Positions 1 to 8,342 of a stretch of 64,000 nt of DNA are shown piece by piece; within the stretch, counting starts at the first letter, position 1; each line of letters starts with the position of its first letter. The stretch covers positions 2,418,001 through 2,482,000 of the forward strand of contig NZ_CP067396.1 of NCBI RefSeq assembly GCF_023617245.1. Reading direction: 5' to 3'. A program made the position numbers and the translations under genes. The notes beneath the pieces were generated by a model, which saw only the letters and a list, made by a program, of their open reading frames with translations, was not told the origin of the DNA and made no database searches. The stretch comes from Lysobacter enzymogenes. Lineage in GTDB: Bacteria; Pseudomonadota; Gammaproteobacteria; Xanthomonadales; Xanthomonadaceae.

Positions 1-1140
1 CAGGTTGACCGCGTCGGTGCCGACGCTGCCGGCGGCGACGTTGCTGAGCTTGCGGGTCGCGCCGGCCGCGCCGATCGACACTTCGCCGGACGAGGTCTGC
101 GGCGCCGCCAGGCCGAACGCGGCGTAGCCGGTCTGCGCGCCGACCGCGGTCGAGGAACCCGCGCCGAGCGCCACGCTGTTGGCGTGGGTGGAGGTCGCGC
201 CGAAGCCGAGGATGGTCTGGCGGTTGGCGTTGCCGAAGCTGTTGTCGCCGATCACCACCGAATTGCCGAGGCGCGCGGCGTAGTTGGTGTCCGGGCCGCC
301 GGTGAAGCCGGCCGCGGCCGCGCTGATGGTGGGCAGCTGGTGGCGGGCGTTGGTGCCCATGACGATGGTGTTGGAGCCGTTGGCGTAGCTGCCGTCGCCG
401 ATCAGCACCTGGTTGTTCTGCGCGGCGTTGGTGCGCCAGGTGCAGGCCACGCCGATCACCACGCACGAGGCGTTGTTGTTGTTGCCGGTGTAGTTGCTGT
501 CCTGGAACTGGATGTAGCTGTCGGAGTGCACCGCGCCGATCAGGGTGAGGTGGTTGGCGGGCTGGTTGCCGTCCAGGTCGACCGCGTTCGGCAACTGCAC
601 CAGGTTGAGGATCAGCGACAGGTAGGAGTAGTTGAAATTGGCGCGGTCGATGGTCAGGCAGCCGGTGCCGAGCAGGCCGCAGGACTGGTAGTCGTTGCCG
701 AGCAGCCAGTTCTGCAGGTAGCCGAGCAGGCCGGGCAGGGTGTTGTTGAGCGCCGGCGGCGGCTCGATGATGCTCATCGGCGAGACCATGCCGCCGTCGA
801 AGGCGCTGGCCGAACGCCAGGTGTCGCGGTTGGGGACGCCGTCGAACACCAGCGGCAGCAGCGGCGCGGGAGCGGCGAACGGATCGGCTTCGGACAGCGC
901 GCTGTCGTTGGATTCCTCGGTGCCGGTCATCGGCGCGGATTCGCCCAGTGCCGGCGTCGCGTCGGCATCGGCCGCGCCCGGTGCGGCCGCGGCGGCCGGA
1001 CGCGCGAGCAGGGCCAGGGCGACGCAGCCGGCGAGCAGCGAGGCGCGCAGCAGTGCGGCGGCGCGGCGGCGGTCGGGGGTGGCGGGGAAGGCACGGGTGT
1101 GACGCGGGTGGCGCAGTTGGCGCAGTTGGCGCAGGGTCAT
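1..1140 (-). CDS. Trimeric autotransporter adhesin (YadA/Hia type), N-terminal part only
   Basis: The leftward frame is open from an ATG at 1140 to the window edge (380 codons, no stop), so the stalk and membrane anchor lie outside. Residues about 25-45 form an Ala/Leu-rich signal peptide after a long Arg-rich n-region, as in large autotransporters. From about residue 240 there are YadA-head style repeats, including NSVALGAGSS. At the edge is a neck-like stretch with the motif VSIGAAG followed by RKLSNVAAG and DAVNL, which in this family precedes the stalk. The product should be exported by Sec and anchored as a trimer in the outer membrane for adhesion. Residues 80-235 are not recognisable to me and hold two CX6C pairs (C154/C161, C226/C233), unusual for an autotransporter passenger. 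Rightward open frames here are shadows. Confidence 0.85.
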   Translation of the reverse strand, partial: MTLRQLRQLRHPRHTRAFPATPDRRRAAALLRASLLAGCVALALLARPAAAAAPGAADADATPALGESAPMTGTEESNDSALSEADPFAAPAPLLPLVFDGVPNRDTWRSASAFDGGMVSPMSIIEPPPALNNTLPGLLGYLQNWLLGNDYQSCGLLGTGCLTIDRANFNYSYLSLILNLVQLPNAVDLDGNQPANHLTLIGAVHSDSYIQFQDSNYTGNNNNASCVVIGVACTWRTNAAQNNQVLIGDGSYANGSNTIVMGTNARHQLPTISAAAAGFTGGPDTNYAARLGNSVVIGDNSFGNANRQTILGFGATSTHANSVALGAGSSTAVGAQTGYAAFGLAAPQTSSGEVSIGAAGATRKLSNVAAGSVGTDAVNL

Positions 1141-1453
1141 GGCAGCCTCCGTCGGAATCGGCGCAAGCCGATCGGCATCGCAGGCGCCAGGCGCACAGCG
1201 CGGCCGCCTCGCGGCCGTCGTCGAATTGTCCTGAATCCCCCGATGCCGCGGTCGTCCGGGTTCGCTGGCGCGGACGACGCATCGGCGATTGCAGGCTAGG
1301 CAGCGCGCGCGGACAAAGCACTCATGCTGCTTCACCCTGGCTCACCTGTGATCACGTTGGCAGTTGCGCGGTGGGCGTGCGTGAGCGTGGGGATCGCGCG
1401 GGTGTCGGCCGCTGTTTCGCGCAGGGAAATGAGTTGCCGCGCACCCCGCCTGT
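1141..1453. other. Upstream region of the adhesin gene
   Basis: No gene recognised. It presumably carries the leftward promoter of the adhesin. The bases just before the ATG (reverse strand GGAGGCTGCC, about 1141-1150) contain a good Shine-Dalgarno GGAGG, which supports the start at 1140. Confidence 0.5.
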
Positions 1454-1591
1454 CGTCATGCCCGCGAAGGCGGGCATTCAGAACCTCATCGAAGCGTCGC
1501 GCTGAAGCCTCTGGATCCCCGCGTTCGCGGGGATGACGGCTGGCGAGCGCGCACCCTACCTGCCGTCATGCCCGCGAAGGCGGGCATCCAG
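1454..1591. repeat. Three REP-like palindromes, family C
   Basis: Three 29-bp units lie at 1454-1482, 1511-1539 and 1563-1591 in alternating orientation. The core is CGTCATGCCCGCGAAGGCGG in one orientation and its complement in the next. Each unit is itself a short hairpin. The same family is at 11563-11765 and, diverged, at 7876-8064. Confidence 0.85.
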
Positions 1592-1689
1592 GGCGCCATC
1601 GAGGCAGGACCCGAGCCTCCAACGCGCCGCCCGCCCGAAACAGCGACGGCGGCCGCAGCCGCCGTCGTTGCGCGTCGCGATGGCGCGCC

Positions 1690-2457
1690 TCAGTTGCTCG
1701 CGCGCACGATCGTGCACAGGTAGCCCATCCCGCGCACCGCGCGCAGCGGCAACGGCAGCGGGCTCATCACCGCGACCTTCTTGCGCAGGCGGTAGATCAG
1801 CATCTCCAGCCGGTGCGGGTCGAAGTCGTACACGTCGTTGGTCAGCGAGCCGATCAGGCTGTCGTGCGAGACCGGATGGCCGCCGGCGCCGGTGTTGACC
1901 AGGCGCAGCAACACGCTGCGCTCGGGCGCGCTGAGGTCGATGCTGGCGCCGTCGGGCGTGCGCAGGGTCCAGCCGTCCAGGGCCAGTTCCCATTCGGCCT
2001 GGCCGCTGCCGGCGCGCGCGGGCAGCGCGCGCATGTGGTGTTGCAGGCTGTGCATGGCGGTCACCACCGTCGCCAGTCCGTCCAGGTCGACCGGCTTGCG
2101 GAAGCAGGCGTCGGCGATCTCGTGATAGCCGTCGGACGGGCCGCCGTAACCGGCTTCGGCGTCGAGCACGATGATGCCGATGTCCGAATGCTGGCGAAGG
2201 TGCAGGGCGACGTTGCGCGGATTGTCGTCGGGCAGGTCGCTGGCGATCACCGCGATGTCGCACGGCGCGCTCAGCAGGTTGCGGTACAGCGCGGTGGCGT
2301 TGGCGCACTCGACCACGGCGAACTGGCGGGTCAGCAGCGAATGCTGGATCTGTTGGCGCAGGTTCGGGTCGCGCTCGACCACGGCGACCCGGCGGCTGTT
2401 GCGGTGGTCGGCGCCGTTGAGGCCGGAGCCGGGGTGGACTGCTGAAATGGCGGCCAT
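1690..2457 (-). CDS. OmpR/PhoB-type response regulator with degenerate receiver
   Basis: A 255-residue two-domain regulator. Residues about 23-140 have the receiver pattern, starting RVAVVERDPN, and residues about 150-253 are a winged-helix trans_reg_C DNA-binding domain ending RAVRGMGYLC. Aligned to normal receivers, the phospho-acceptor position in CDIAVIASDLP is Ala72, not Asp. The Thr/Ser of strand 4 is Asp (IIVLDAE), while the conserved Lys of the FRKPVD motif is kept. So the fold appears intact but phosphorylation at the usual site is unlikely. No histidine kinase is adjacent. The gene is preceded by an AT-rich control region (2458-2660). The reverse strand just before the ATG reads GGGGACATCAGG, a weak ribosome site. 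Targets cannot be told from the sequence. Confidence 0.85.
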   Translation of the reverse strand: MAAISAVHPGSGLNGADHRNSRRVAVVERDPNLRQQIQHSLLTRQFAVVECANATALYRNLLSAPCDIAVIASDLPDDNPRNVALHLRQHSDIGIIVLDAEAGYGGPSDGYHEIADACFRKPVDLDGLATVVTAMHSLQHHMRALPARAGSGQAEWELALDGWTLRTPDGASIDLSAPERSVLLRLVNTGAGGHPVSHDSLIGSLTNDVYDFDPHRLEMLIYRLRKKVAVMSPLPLPLRAVRGMGYLCTIVRASN

Positions 2458-2660
2458 CCTGATGTCCCCTGTTGATCGAACTTCAAGCTGTTTTCTTAAG
2501 TAGAAACAGTGCCGTCGATATCCAATATCAGGTTAGTGGGGGTCCATTGGAATCTAATGTGACATAAATCTTTATTCGCCAAAAGTCCTCTAAAAACAGT
2601 CAATTAATGCTCAATATTTAGATCGTGATAACGCATTGAATGTGGCCCATGTGCGCTCCA
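2458..2660. promoter_or_regulatory. AT-rich control region upstream of the regulator gene
   Basis: Within 2521-2640 I count 42 G/C of 120 bases (35 percent), against roughly 70 percent around it. No convincing ORF is present. It lies between the regulator start (2457) and the terminator hairpin at 2663-2706, so it probably contains the regulator promoter and operator sites. Confidence 0.5.
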
Positions 2661-2662
2661 AC

Positions 2663-2706
2663 GCAAGAAGGGCGGCGCACCGGACACGGTACGCCGCCCT
2701 TCTTGC
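2663..2706. terminator. Hairpin terminator downstream of the M3 peptidase
   Basis: A perfect 15-bp inverted repeat: 2663-2677 (GCAAGAAGGGCGGCG) pairs with 2692-2706, with a 14-base loop that can add four more pairs (2679-2682 with 2687-2690). There is no long T run on either side, so it may act in both directions or be partly Rho dependent. It lies 100 bp past the M3 peptidase stop. Confidence 0.6.
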
Positions 2707-2806
2707 GCCGGGCCGGCGCAAGGCCGGTCCGACGGGTGTCGCGTGGGTTTCGGGGCGTCCTCCAGGCCGGCCTTATGCCGGCCCGGAGAGACGACCGCCG
2801 CCCGGC

Positions 2807-5020
2807 TTACTTGGCCGGCTTGGCCGGCGCCGGCGCGGTCAGGCCGCGGCGCTCCAGCAGCGGCTGGATCTTCGGCTCGTGGCCGGCGAAGTCGCGGAAC
2901 AGCTGCAGCGCGTCCTTGCTGCCGCCGCGCGAGAGCAGGGTGGCGCGGAAACGGTCGCCGTTCTCGCGGGTCAGGCCGCCGTGCTGCTTGATCCATTCCA
3001 CGGTGTTGGCGTCGAGCACTTCCGACCAGATGTAGGCGTAGTAGCCGGCCGCGTAGCCGCCCATGATGTGGCTGAAGTACGGGGTGCGGTAGCGCGGCGG
3101 CACCGGCGGGTAGTAGATGCCGTCCTTCTTCAGCGAGGCGGTCTCGAACGCCATCACGTCCTTCGGCGCCGGCACCTGCGACACGTCGCCGATCTGGTGG
3201 TAGTTCTGGTCGAGCATCGCCGCGCCGAGGTACTCGGTGGTGGTGAAGCCCTGGTTGAACTTCGACGCCGCCAGCACCTTGTCGAGCAGTTCCTTCGGCA
3301 TCGGCTGGCCGCTCTGGTAGTGCTTGGCGTAGTTGGCCAGCACCGACGGCCAGTCGGCCCACATCTCGTTGACCTGCGAGGGGAACTCGACGAAGTCGCG
3401 CGGCACGCTGGTGCCGGAGAAGTAGGGGTACTTCACGTTCGAGAACATGCCGTGCAGGGCATGGCCGAACTCATGGAACATCGTGGTGACCTCGTCCCAG
3501 GTCATCAGCGTCGGCTTGCCGGCCGGCGGCTTGGGGATGTTGAGGTGGTTGGCCACGATCGGCAGGGTGCCGAACAGCTCGGACTGCTCCACGTAGGAGT
3601 TCATCCACGCGCCGCCGCGCTTGGAATCGCGCGCGTACATGTCGGCGATGAAGATCGCCAGCTGCTTGCCGTTGGCGTCGTACACGTCGTACACGCTGGT
3701 GTCGGCGTGGTACAGCGGCAGGTCGGTGCGCTGCTTGAACTTCAGCCCGTAGAGCTGGCCGGCGGCGTAGAACACGCCGTTCTCCAGCACGTTCTTCATC
3801 TCGAAGTAGGGCTTGAGCTCGGCTTCGTCGAACGCGAACTTCTCCTTGCGCACCTTCTCGGCGTAGAACGCCCAGTCCCACGGCTCGAGCTGGAAGCTCT
3901 TCTCGCCCTTGGCGGCCTGTTCCTTGTCGATCATCGCCTGCAGGTCGGCGGCCTCGCGCTTGGCGTTGGCGACCGCGGCCGGGGCGAGCTGGCCGAGCAT
4001 CTTGTTGACCGCCTCGGGCGACTTGGCGGTCTCGTCTTCCAGCACGTAGGCCGCGTAGTTCGGGTAGCCCATCATCTTGGCGCGCTCGGCGCGCAGGCCC
4101 ACCACCTTGGAGACGATGGCGGTGTTGTCGTACTGGTTGCCGCGGCTGCCGCGGATCACCGAGGCCTTGTGCAGCTTCTCGCGCAGGGCGCGGTTGGTCA
4201 GGTCGGTTTCCGGCGGCTGGCCGGTGGTGTTGAGCAGGGTCAGCAGGTACTTGTCCTTGAGGCCGCGCGCCTTGGCCGCTTCGGCGGCGGCGGCGATGCG
4301 CTCGTCGGACAGGCCGGCCAGCTCTTCCTTGGTGTCGACGACGATCGCCGATTCCTTGACCTCGGCCAGCACGTTCTGGCTGAACTTGGCGCCCAGCTCG
4401 GCCAGCTCGGCGTTGATCGCCTTGAGCTTGGTCTTCTGCGCTTCGGTCAGGTTGGCGCCGGAGCGGACGAAGTCGGAGTAGTAGCGCTCGATCAGGCGCA
4501 CGCCTTCGGGGTCGAGGCCGAGCGAAGCGCGCTTCTCGTACAGGTCCTTGATCCGCGCGAACAGCTTCGGGTTCAGCGAGATCGCGTCGCGGTGCGCCGA
4601 CAGCTTCGGCGCGTAGGTCTGCTGCAGCTTCTCGCGGGTCGGGTTGGTGTCGGTGCCGGTGAGGTTGAAGAAGGTCGAGATCGCGCGGGTCAGGATCTGG
4701 CCCGAGCGCTCCATCGCCAGGATGGTGTTGTCGAAGCTGGCCGGCTCGGGGTTGTCGGCGATCGCCGCGATTTCCTTGAGCTGGTCGGCCATGCCGCGAT
4801 CGAAGGCCGGCGCGAAGTCGGCGTCCTTGATCTTGTCGAACTGCGGGTAGTGCAGCGGCAGCGGGCTGGCTTGGAAGAACGGGTTGGCGCTCGGCTGGGC
4901 GTTGGGGGCGGTCTGGGTCACGGCGGTTCCGGTCTTGGCCTGGGCCTGGGCATTGTGGGCCAGGCTGGGAAGGGTGGCGAACAGGGCCACGGCCAGCGCT
5001 GCGGCGAGCGGGTGCTTCAT
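2807..5020 (-). CDS. dcp: Exported M3 family zinc metallopeptidase (peptidyl-dipeptidase Dcp-like)
   Basis: A 737-residue thimet-oligopeptidase-family enzyme that cleaves short peptides, probably releasing C-terminal dipeptides. The zinc site HEFGH starts at about residue 516 in the context TMFHEFGHALHGMF, and the third ligand Glu follows in the segment ending PSQVNEMW. I chose the ATG at 5020 because it opens a clean signal peptide (MKHPLAAALAVALF, cleavage near AQA), pointing to the periplasm. An ATG 43 codons upstream would add an Arg-rich segment ahead of it. The length matches Dcp with an added leader. The gene is divergent from the VOC gene at 5212. M3 family membership is firm, but Dcp versus oligopeptidase A specificity is less so. 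Confidence 0.92.
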   Translation of the reverse strand: MKHPLAAALAVALFATLPSLAHNAQAQAKTGTAVTQTAPNAQPSANPFFQASPLPLHYPQFDKIKDADFAPAFDRGMADQLKEIAAIADNPEPASFDNTILAMERSGQILTRAISTFFNLTGTDTNPTREKLQQTYAPKLSAHRDAISLNPKLFARIKDLYEKRASLGLDPEGVRLIERYYSDFVRSGANLTEAQKTKLKAINAELAELGAKFSQNVLAEVKESAIVVDTKEELAGLSDERIAAAAEAAKARGLKDKYLLTLLNTTGQPPETDLTNRALREKLHKASVIRGSRGNQYDNTAIVSKVVGLRAERAKMMGYPNYAAYVLEDETAKSPEAVNKMLGQLAPAAVANAKREAADLQAMIDKEQAAKGEKSFQLEPWDWAFYAEKVRKEKFAFDEAELKPYFEMKNVLENGVFYAAGQLYGLKFKQRTDLPLYHADTSVYDVYDANGKQLAIFIADMYARDSKRGGAWMNSYVEQSELFGTLPIVANHLNIPKPPAGKPTLMTWDEVTTMFHEFGHALHGMFSNVKYPYFSGTSVPRDFVEFPSQVNEMWADWPSVLANYAKHYQSGQPMPKELLDKVLAASKFNQGFTTTEYLGAAMLDQNYHQIGDVSQVPAPKDVMAFETASLKKDGIYYPPVPPRYRTPYFSHIMGGYAAGYYAYIWSEVLDANTVEWIKQHGGLTRENGDRFRATLLSRGGSKDALQLFRDFAGHEPKIQPLLERRGLTAPAPAKPAK

Positions 5021-5179
5021 GTCTTCAACCTCGTCAAAGGGAACCCCGAAGCCTACCCCATGGGCCCGGGGCCAGCCCATGACGAAAGGCATAGACCGGC
5101 GCCGGCGCGGGCCGCGGCGCGGGCGAACCGGCAGATCGCGCATGACCAACCGCCCGGGCCGGCGCCGACCGGCGCGGTT

Positions 5180-5185
5180 TACACT
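5180..5185 (+). promoter_or_regulatory. Putative -10 element of the VOC gene
   Basis: TACACT, 27 bases before the ATG at 5212. It resembles the TACAAT/TAGAAT boxes found 30-40 bases before other starts in this window. No clear -35 was seen. Confidence 0.4.
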
Positions 5186-5211
5186 CCGGGCACTTCACGC
5201 GGGAGCAGCGG

Positions 5212-5625
5212 ATGAATCAGTCATCGCAAGGCGGCGCGGGCGCGCCGGTCGCGCAGGCGTTCGTGCCGATGATCCACGTCGCCAGCGTGGCGCGCTCGAT
5301 CGGGTTCTACGAACTGCTCGGCTTCGCCGTCGGCAACGTCCACCGCGTGCCCGAATGCGGCGACGAGCCGGTGTGGGCCTGGATGCAAAGCCCCGCCGGC
5401 GCGCAGATGATGCTGGTGCGCGCGGACGGCCCGGTCGACGACGGCGTCCAGGCGGTGCTGTTCTACGTCTATTGCGACGATGTCGACGGCATGCGCGAAC
5501 GCGTGCGCGCCGCCGGCTTCGAAGCCGGCCCGATGGGCTATCCGTTCTATCGGCCGCGCGGCGAGTTCCGCTCGCGCGATCCGGACGGTTATGTGCTGAT
5601 GATCACCCACAGCCAGGACGACTGA
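5212..5625 (+). CDS. VOC (glyoxalase/bleomycin-resistance fold) protein
   Basis: A 137-residue protein with one vicinal-oxygen-chelate module: a first beta-alpha-beta unit around IHVASVARSIGFYELLGF (residues 21-38) and a second ending in the typical RDPDGYVLMITH. Proteins of this fold bind a metal and act as glyoxalases, dioxygenases, epimerases or drug-binding proteins. The sequence alone does not say which. It has no signal peptide, so it is likely cytosolic. The next gene, an exported amidohydrolase, starts 78 bp downstream on the same strand, but nothing shows that the two work together. Confidence 0.85.
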   Translation: MNQSSQGGAGAPVAQAFVPMIHVASVARSIGFYELLGFAVGNVHRVPECGDEPVWAWMQSPAGAQMMLVRADGPVDDGVQAVLFYVYCDDVDGMRERVRAAGFEAGPMGYPFYRPRGEFRSRDPDGYVLMITHSQDD

Positions 5626-5703
5626 GCGCCTGCGCCGGTCCGTCGCGGTTTTCCCGTTTGCTTCCCCGATCTTCCACCGCAACACTCAGCCGAGTCCGTG
5701 CCG

Positions 5704-7776
5704 ATGACCCTTGTGCGCCCGCGTAATCCCCGTCCGACCTCGATCGCCGCACGCAGCCTGGCCCTGGGCCTGCTGTTGAGCTTCAGCGCCAGCGCGCTGG
5801 CCGCCGAAACCACGCGTTACCTGGCCCTGGTCGACGGCGGCAAGCAGGCCGGGCAGCAGGTGGTGTCGGTCGCCGACGACGGCACCACCACGGTCGAGTT
5901 CGTGTTCAAGGACAACGGCCGCGGCCCCGAGCTGAAAGAGACCTACACCCTGGCCGAGGACGGCACCTACCGCACGTACTCGGTGACCGGCACCTCGACC
6001 TTCGGCGCCAAGGTCGAGGAAAGCTTCCAGCGCGACGGCGATCGCGTGCGCTGGAAGACCAAGTCCGACCAGGGCGAGATGCCGGTGTCGGGCACCGCGC
6101 TGTATTCGCCGCTCGGCGGCGCCCCGGCCGGGCTGTCGGTGGCGCTGGGCGCGCTGGCCAAGCGCAGCGACGGCCGGCTGCCGCTGCTGCCGGGCGGCAG
6201 CCTGAGCTCGCGCAAGCTCGGCGAGGCCAGCGTCGTGCGCGACGGCAAGCGCCAGACCGTGCAGTTGCTGGCGCTGACCGGCCAGGGCTTCACCCCGAAC
6301 TTCGTCTGGGCCACGGTCGAAGCGCAGCCGCGCGTGTTCGCGCTGATCTATCCGGGCTTCCTGCAGTTGATCCAGGACGGCTGGCAGGCCAACGCCAACG
6401 ACCTGGAAACCCGGCAGAAGGCCGCCGAGGGCGAGCTGCTGGTCGACCTGCGCAAGAAGCTCGGCCACGATTTCGCCGGCGCCACGCTGATCCGCGACGT
6501 GCGCGTGTTCGACAGCGAGAAGGCGGCGGTGGGCGCGCCGACCGACGTGCTGGTGCGCGACGGCAGGATCGTCTCGGTCGGCAAGGCCGGCAAGGACGTG
6601 CAGGCCGCGCGCACCGTCGACGGCAAGGGCAAGACATTGCTGCCGGGGTTGTTCGACATGCACGGCCACGTCTCGCGCTGGGACGGCGGGCTCAACATCG
6701 CCGCCGGCGTGACCACGGTGCGCGACATGGGCAACGACAACGCGACGCTGCAGCAGATGATCGGCGAGATCCAGGGCGGCACGCTGATGTCGCCGAACGT
6801 GGTCCCGGCCGGCTTCATCGAGGGCGAGAGCGACTACTCCGCGCGCAACGGCTTCGTGATCAAGAACCTGGACGAAGCCAAGAAAGCGGTGGACTGGTAT
6901 TCCGAACACGGCTACCCGCAGATCAAGATCTACAACTCCTTCCCCAAGGCGGTGCTGCGCGACACCGTCGCCTACGCCCACGGCAAGGGCATGCGCGTGA
7001 GCGGCCACGTGCCGGCGTTCCTGCGCGCGCAGGACGTGGTCGACCAGGGCTTCGACGAAATCCAGCACATCAACCAGCTGATGCTGAACTTCTTCGTCGA
7101 CGACAAGACCGACACGCGCACGCTGCAGCGCTTCTATCTCGTCGCCGAGAAGACCGCCGACCTGGACCTGGATTCCAAGCCGGTGCAGGACTTCATCCAG
7201 ACCCTGGCGAGCAAGAAGATCGCGATCGATCCGACCCTGGCGACCTTCGAGTTCCTGCACCAGCGCGAGGGCGAGCTGTCGCCGATCTTCACCGCGGTCG
7301 ACACCCACCTGCCGCCCGACGTGCAGCGCGGCCGCCGCGCGGCGGAGATGAACATCCCCGACGACGCGACCTGGCAGCGTTACAACAAGTCCTACGACAA
7401 GCTGGTCGAGTTCGTCGGCCGCGCCTACAAGGCCGGCGTGCCGCTGCTGGCCGGCACCGACGAAGTCCCCGGCTTCACCCTGCAGCACGAGTTGGCGCTG
7501 TACGTGCGCGCCGGCCTGACTCCGGCGCAGGCGCTGCAGGTGGCCACGCGCGACGCGGCCAAGGTCGCGCGGGTCGACGGCGACCGCGGCTCGGTCAGCG
7601 CGGGCAAGCGCTCGGACCTGATCCTGGTCGACGGCGACCCGACCCGCGACATCGGCGACATCCGCAAGATCTCGCTGGTGCTGCAAGGGCAGACCGCGTA
7701 CTACCCGAGCGAGGTGTACGCCGAGCTGGGAGTGAAGCCGTTCGCGCCGGCGGCGAAGGTGACGGCGGCGAAGTAA
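5704..7776 (+). CDS. Exported metal-dependent amidohydrolase
   Basis: About 690 residues with a signal peptide (SLALGLLLSFSASALA). A unique N-terminal region of about 240 residues, all-beta in look, precedes an amidohydrolase domain. The metal ligands expected for the subtype I barrel are visible: HGH in LFDMHGHVSRW, a Lys that can be carbamylated in PQIKIYNSFP, His in VSGHVPAF, His in IQHINQL and Asp in LLAGTDEVPG. The fold is typical of imidazolonepropionase or prolidase-like periplasmic enzymes. The substrate is unknown; dipeptides or cyclic amides are reasonable guesses. Start: GTG at 5698 and ATG at 5704 are both possible, and I prefer ATG. No partner gene identifies a pathway. Confidence 0.88.
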   Translation: MTLVRPRNPRPTSIAARSLALGLLLSFSASALAAETTRYLALVDGGKQAGQQVVSVADDGTTTVEFVFKDNGRGPELKETYTLAEDGTYRTYSVTGTSTFGAKVEESFQRDGDRVRWKTKSDQGEMPVSGTALYSPLGGAPAGLSVALGALAKRSDGRLPLLPGGSLSSRKLGEASVVRDGKRQTVQLLALTGQGFTPNFVWATVEAQPRVFALIYPGFLQLIQDGWQANANDLETRQKAAEGELLVDLRKKLGHDFAGATLIRDVRVFDSEKAAVGAPTDVLVRDGRIVSVGKAGKDVQAARTVDGKGKTLLPGLFDMHGHVSRWDGGLNIAAGVTTVRDMGNDNATLQQMIGEIQGGTLMSPNVVPAGFIEGESDYSARNGFVIKNLDEAKKAVDWYSEHGYPQIKIYNSFPKAVLRDTVAYAHGKGMRVSGHVPAFLRAQDVVDQGFDEIQHINQLMLNFFVDDKTDTRTLQRFYLVAEKTADLDLDSKPVQDFIQTLASKKIAIDPTLATFEFLHQREGELSPIFTAVDTHLPPDVQRGRRAAEMNIPDDATWQRYNKSYDKLVEFVGRAYKAGVPLLAGTDEVPGFTLQHELALYVRAGLTPAQALQVATRDAAKVARVDGDRGSVSAGKRSDLILVDGDPTRDIGDIRKISLVLQGQTAYYPSEVYAELGVKPFAPAAKVTAAK

Positions 7777-7875
7777 GCGCGGCGGACGCGCGCGGCGTGA
7801 GCGTCGCTTTGCTTGCTCCCCGCGGCCCGATCCGGGCCGCGGCGGGGCAGGCGGCCGCGCGGCTGCAAGCAAGAT

Positions 7876-8064
7876 CAAAATGGGTTCCGGCGTTCGCCGG
7901 AATGACGGAAGCGGGAGGCAGGAGGCAGCGGGAACGCGGCCCGCCGCCGGCGGGTCCACGGCCAAGCCTGCGCTTGGGCTTGAGCCAGGCCTGCGGCCAG
8001 GTCCGCGGCAATAGCCATCGCCGCTGGCAGGCCGTCATTCCGGCGAAAGCCGGAATCCATTTTG
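7876..8064. repeat. MITE-like unit with 33-bp inverted ends
   Basis: The left arm 7876-7908 and the right arm 8032-8064 are inverted copies with 31 of 33 bases matching, enclosing 123 bp without coding potential. Each arm contains the REP-like core CATTCCGGCGAAAGCCGGAA or its near copy. The rest of the 7777-8342 gap holds no gene that I recognise. An AT-richer stretch near 8136-8168 (TTTAATGATTTGGTAACATT) may belong to the promoter of the TonB receptor. Confidence 0.7.
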
Positions 8065-8342
8065 CCTTTCGCTTTGTCTTAGACCCCGCAAGTCGCTGAT
8101 CTGGCTAGGCTTTCCATCGCCCTCCAGCCGTTCGAGCACAGGCTCTTTAATGATTTGGTAACATTCGCGCCGTCAATGAGCCGACCACGGCGCGGGCCGA
8201 TCCGCGTCACGACCGCCAAGGGGCGGTCCGATCGACCTTCGCCGTCCAGCGCTCGCGTCCCATCCCCCGTAGCCAGGGAGCGACGTCGCGGCGGTTTCCC
8301 AAGCACTGGCGCCCCATGCGCCGTCCACCGAGAAACCCGACC

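Noticed and set aside
2636..5215. 859-codon rightward open frame
   Set aside because: It lies opposite the M3 peptidase, whose zinc site and signal peptide are clear. The rightward product is Val/Gly/Arg-rich, as expected for an antisense frame in GC-rich DNA.
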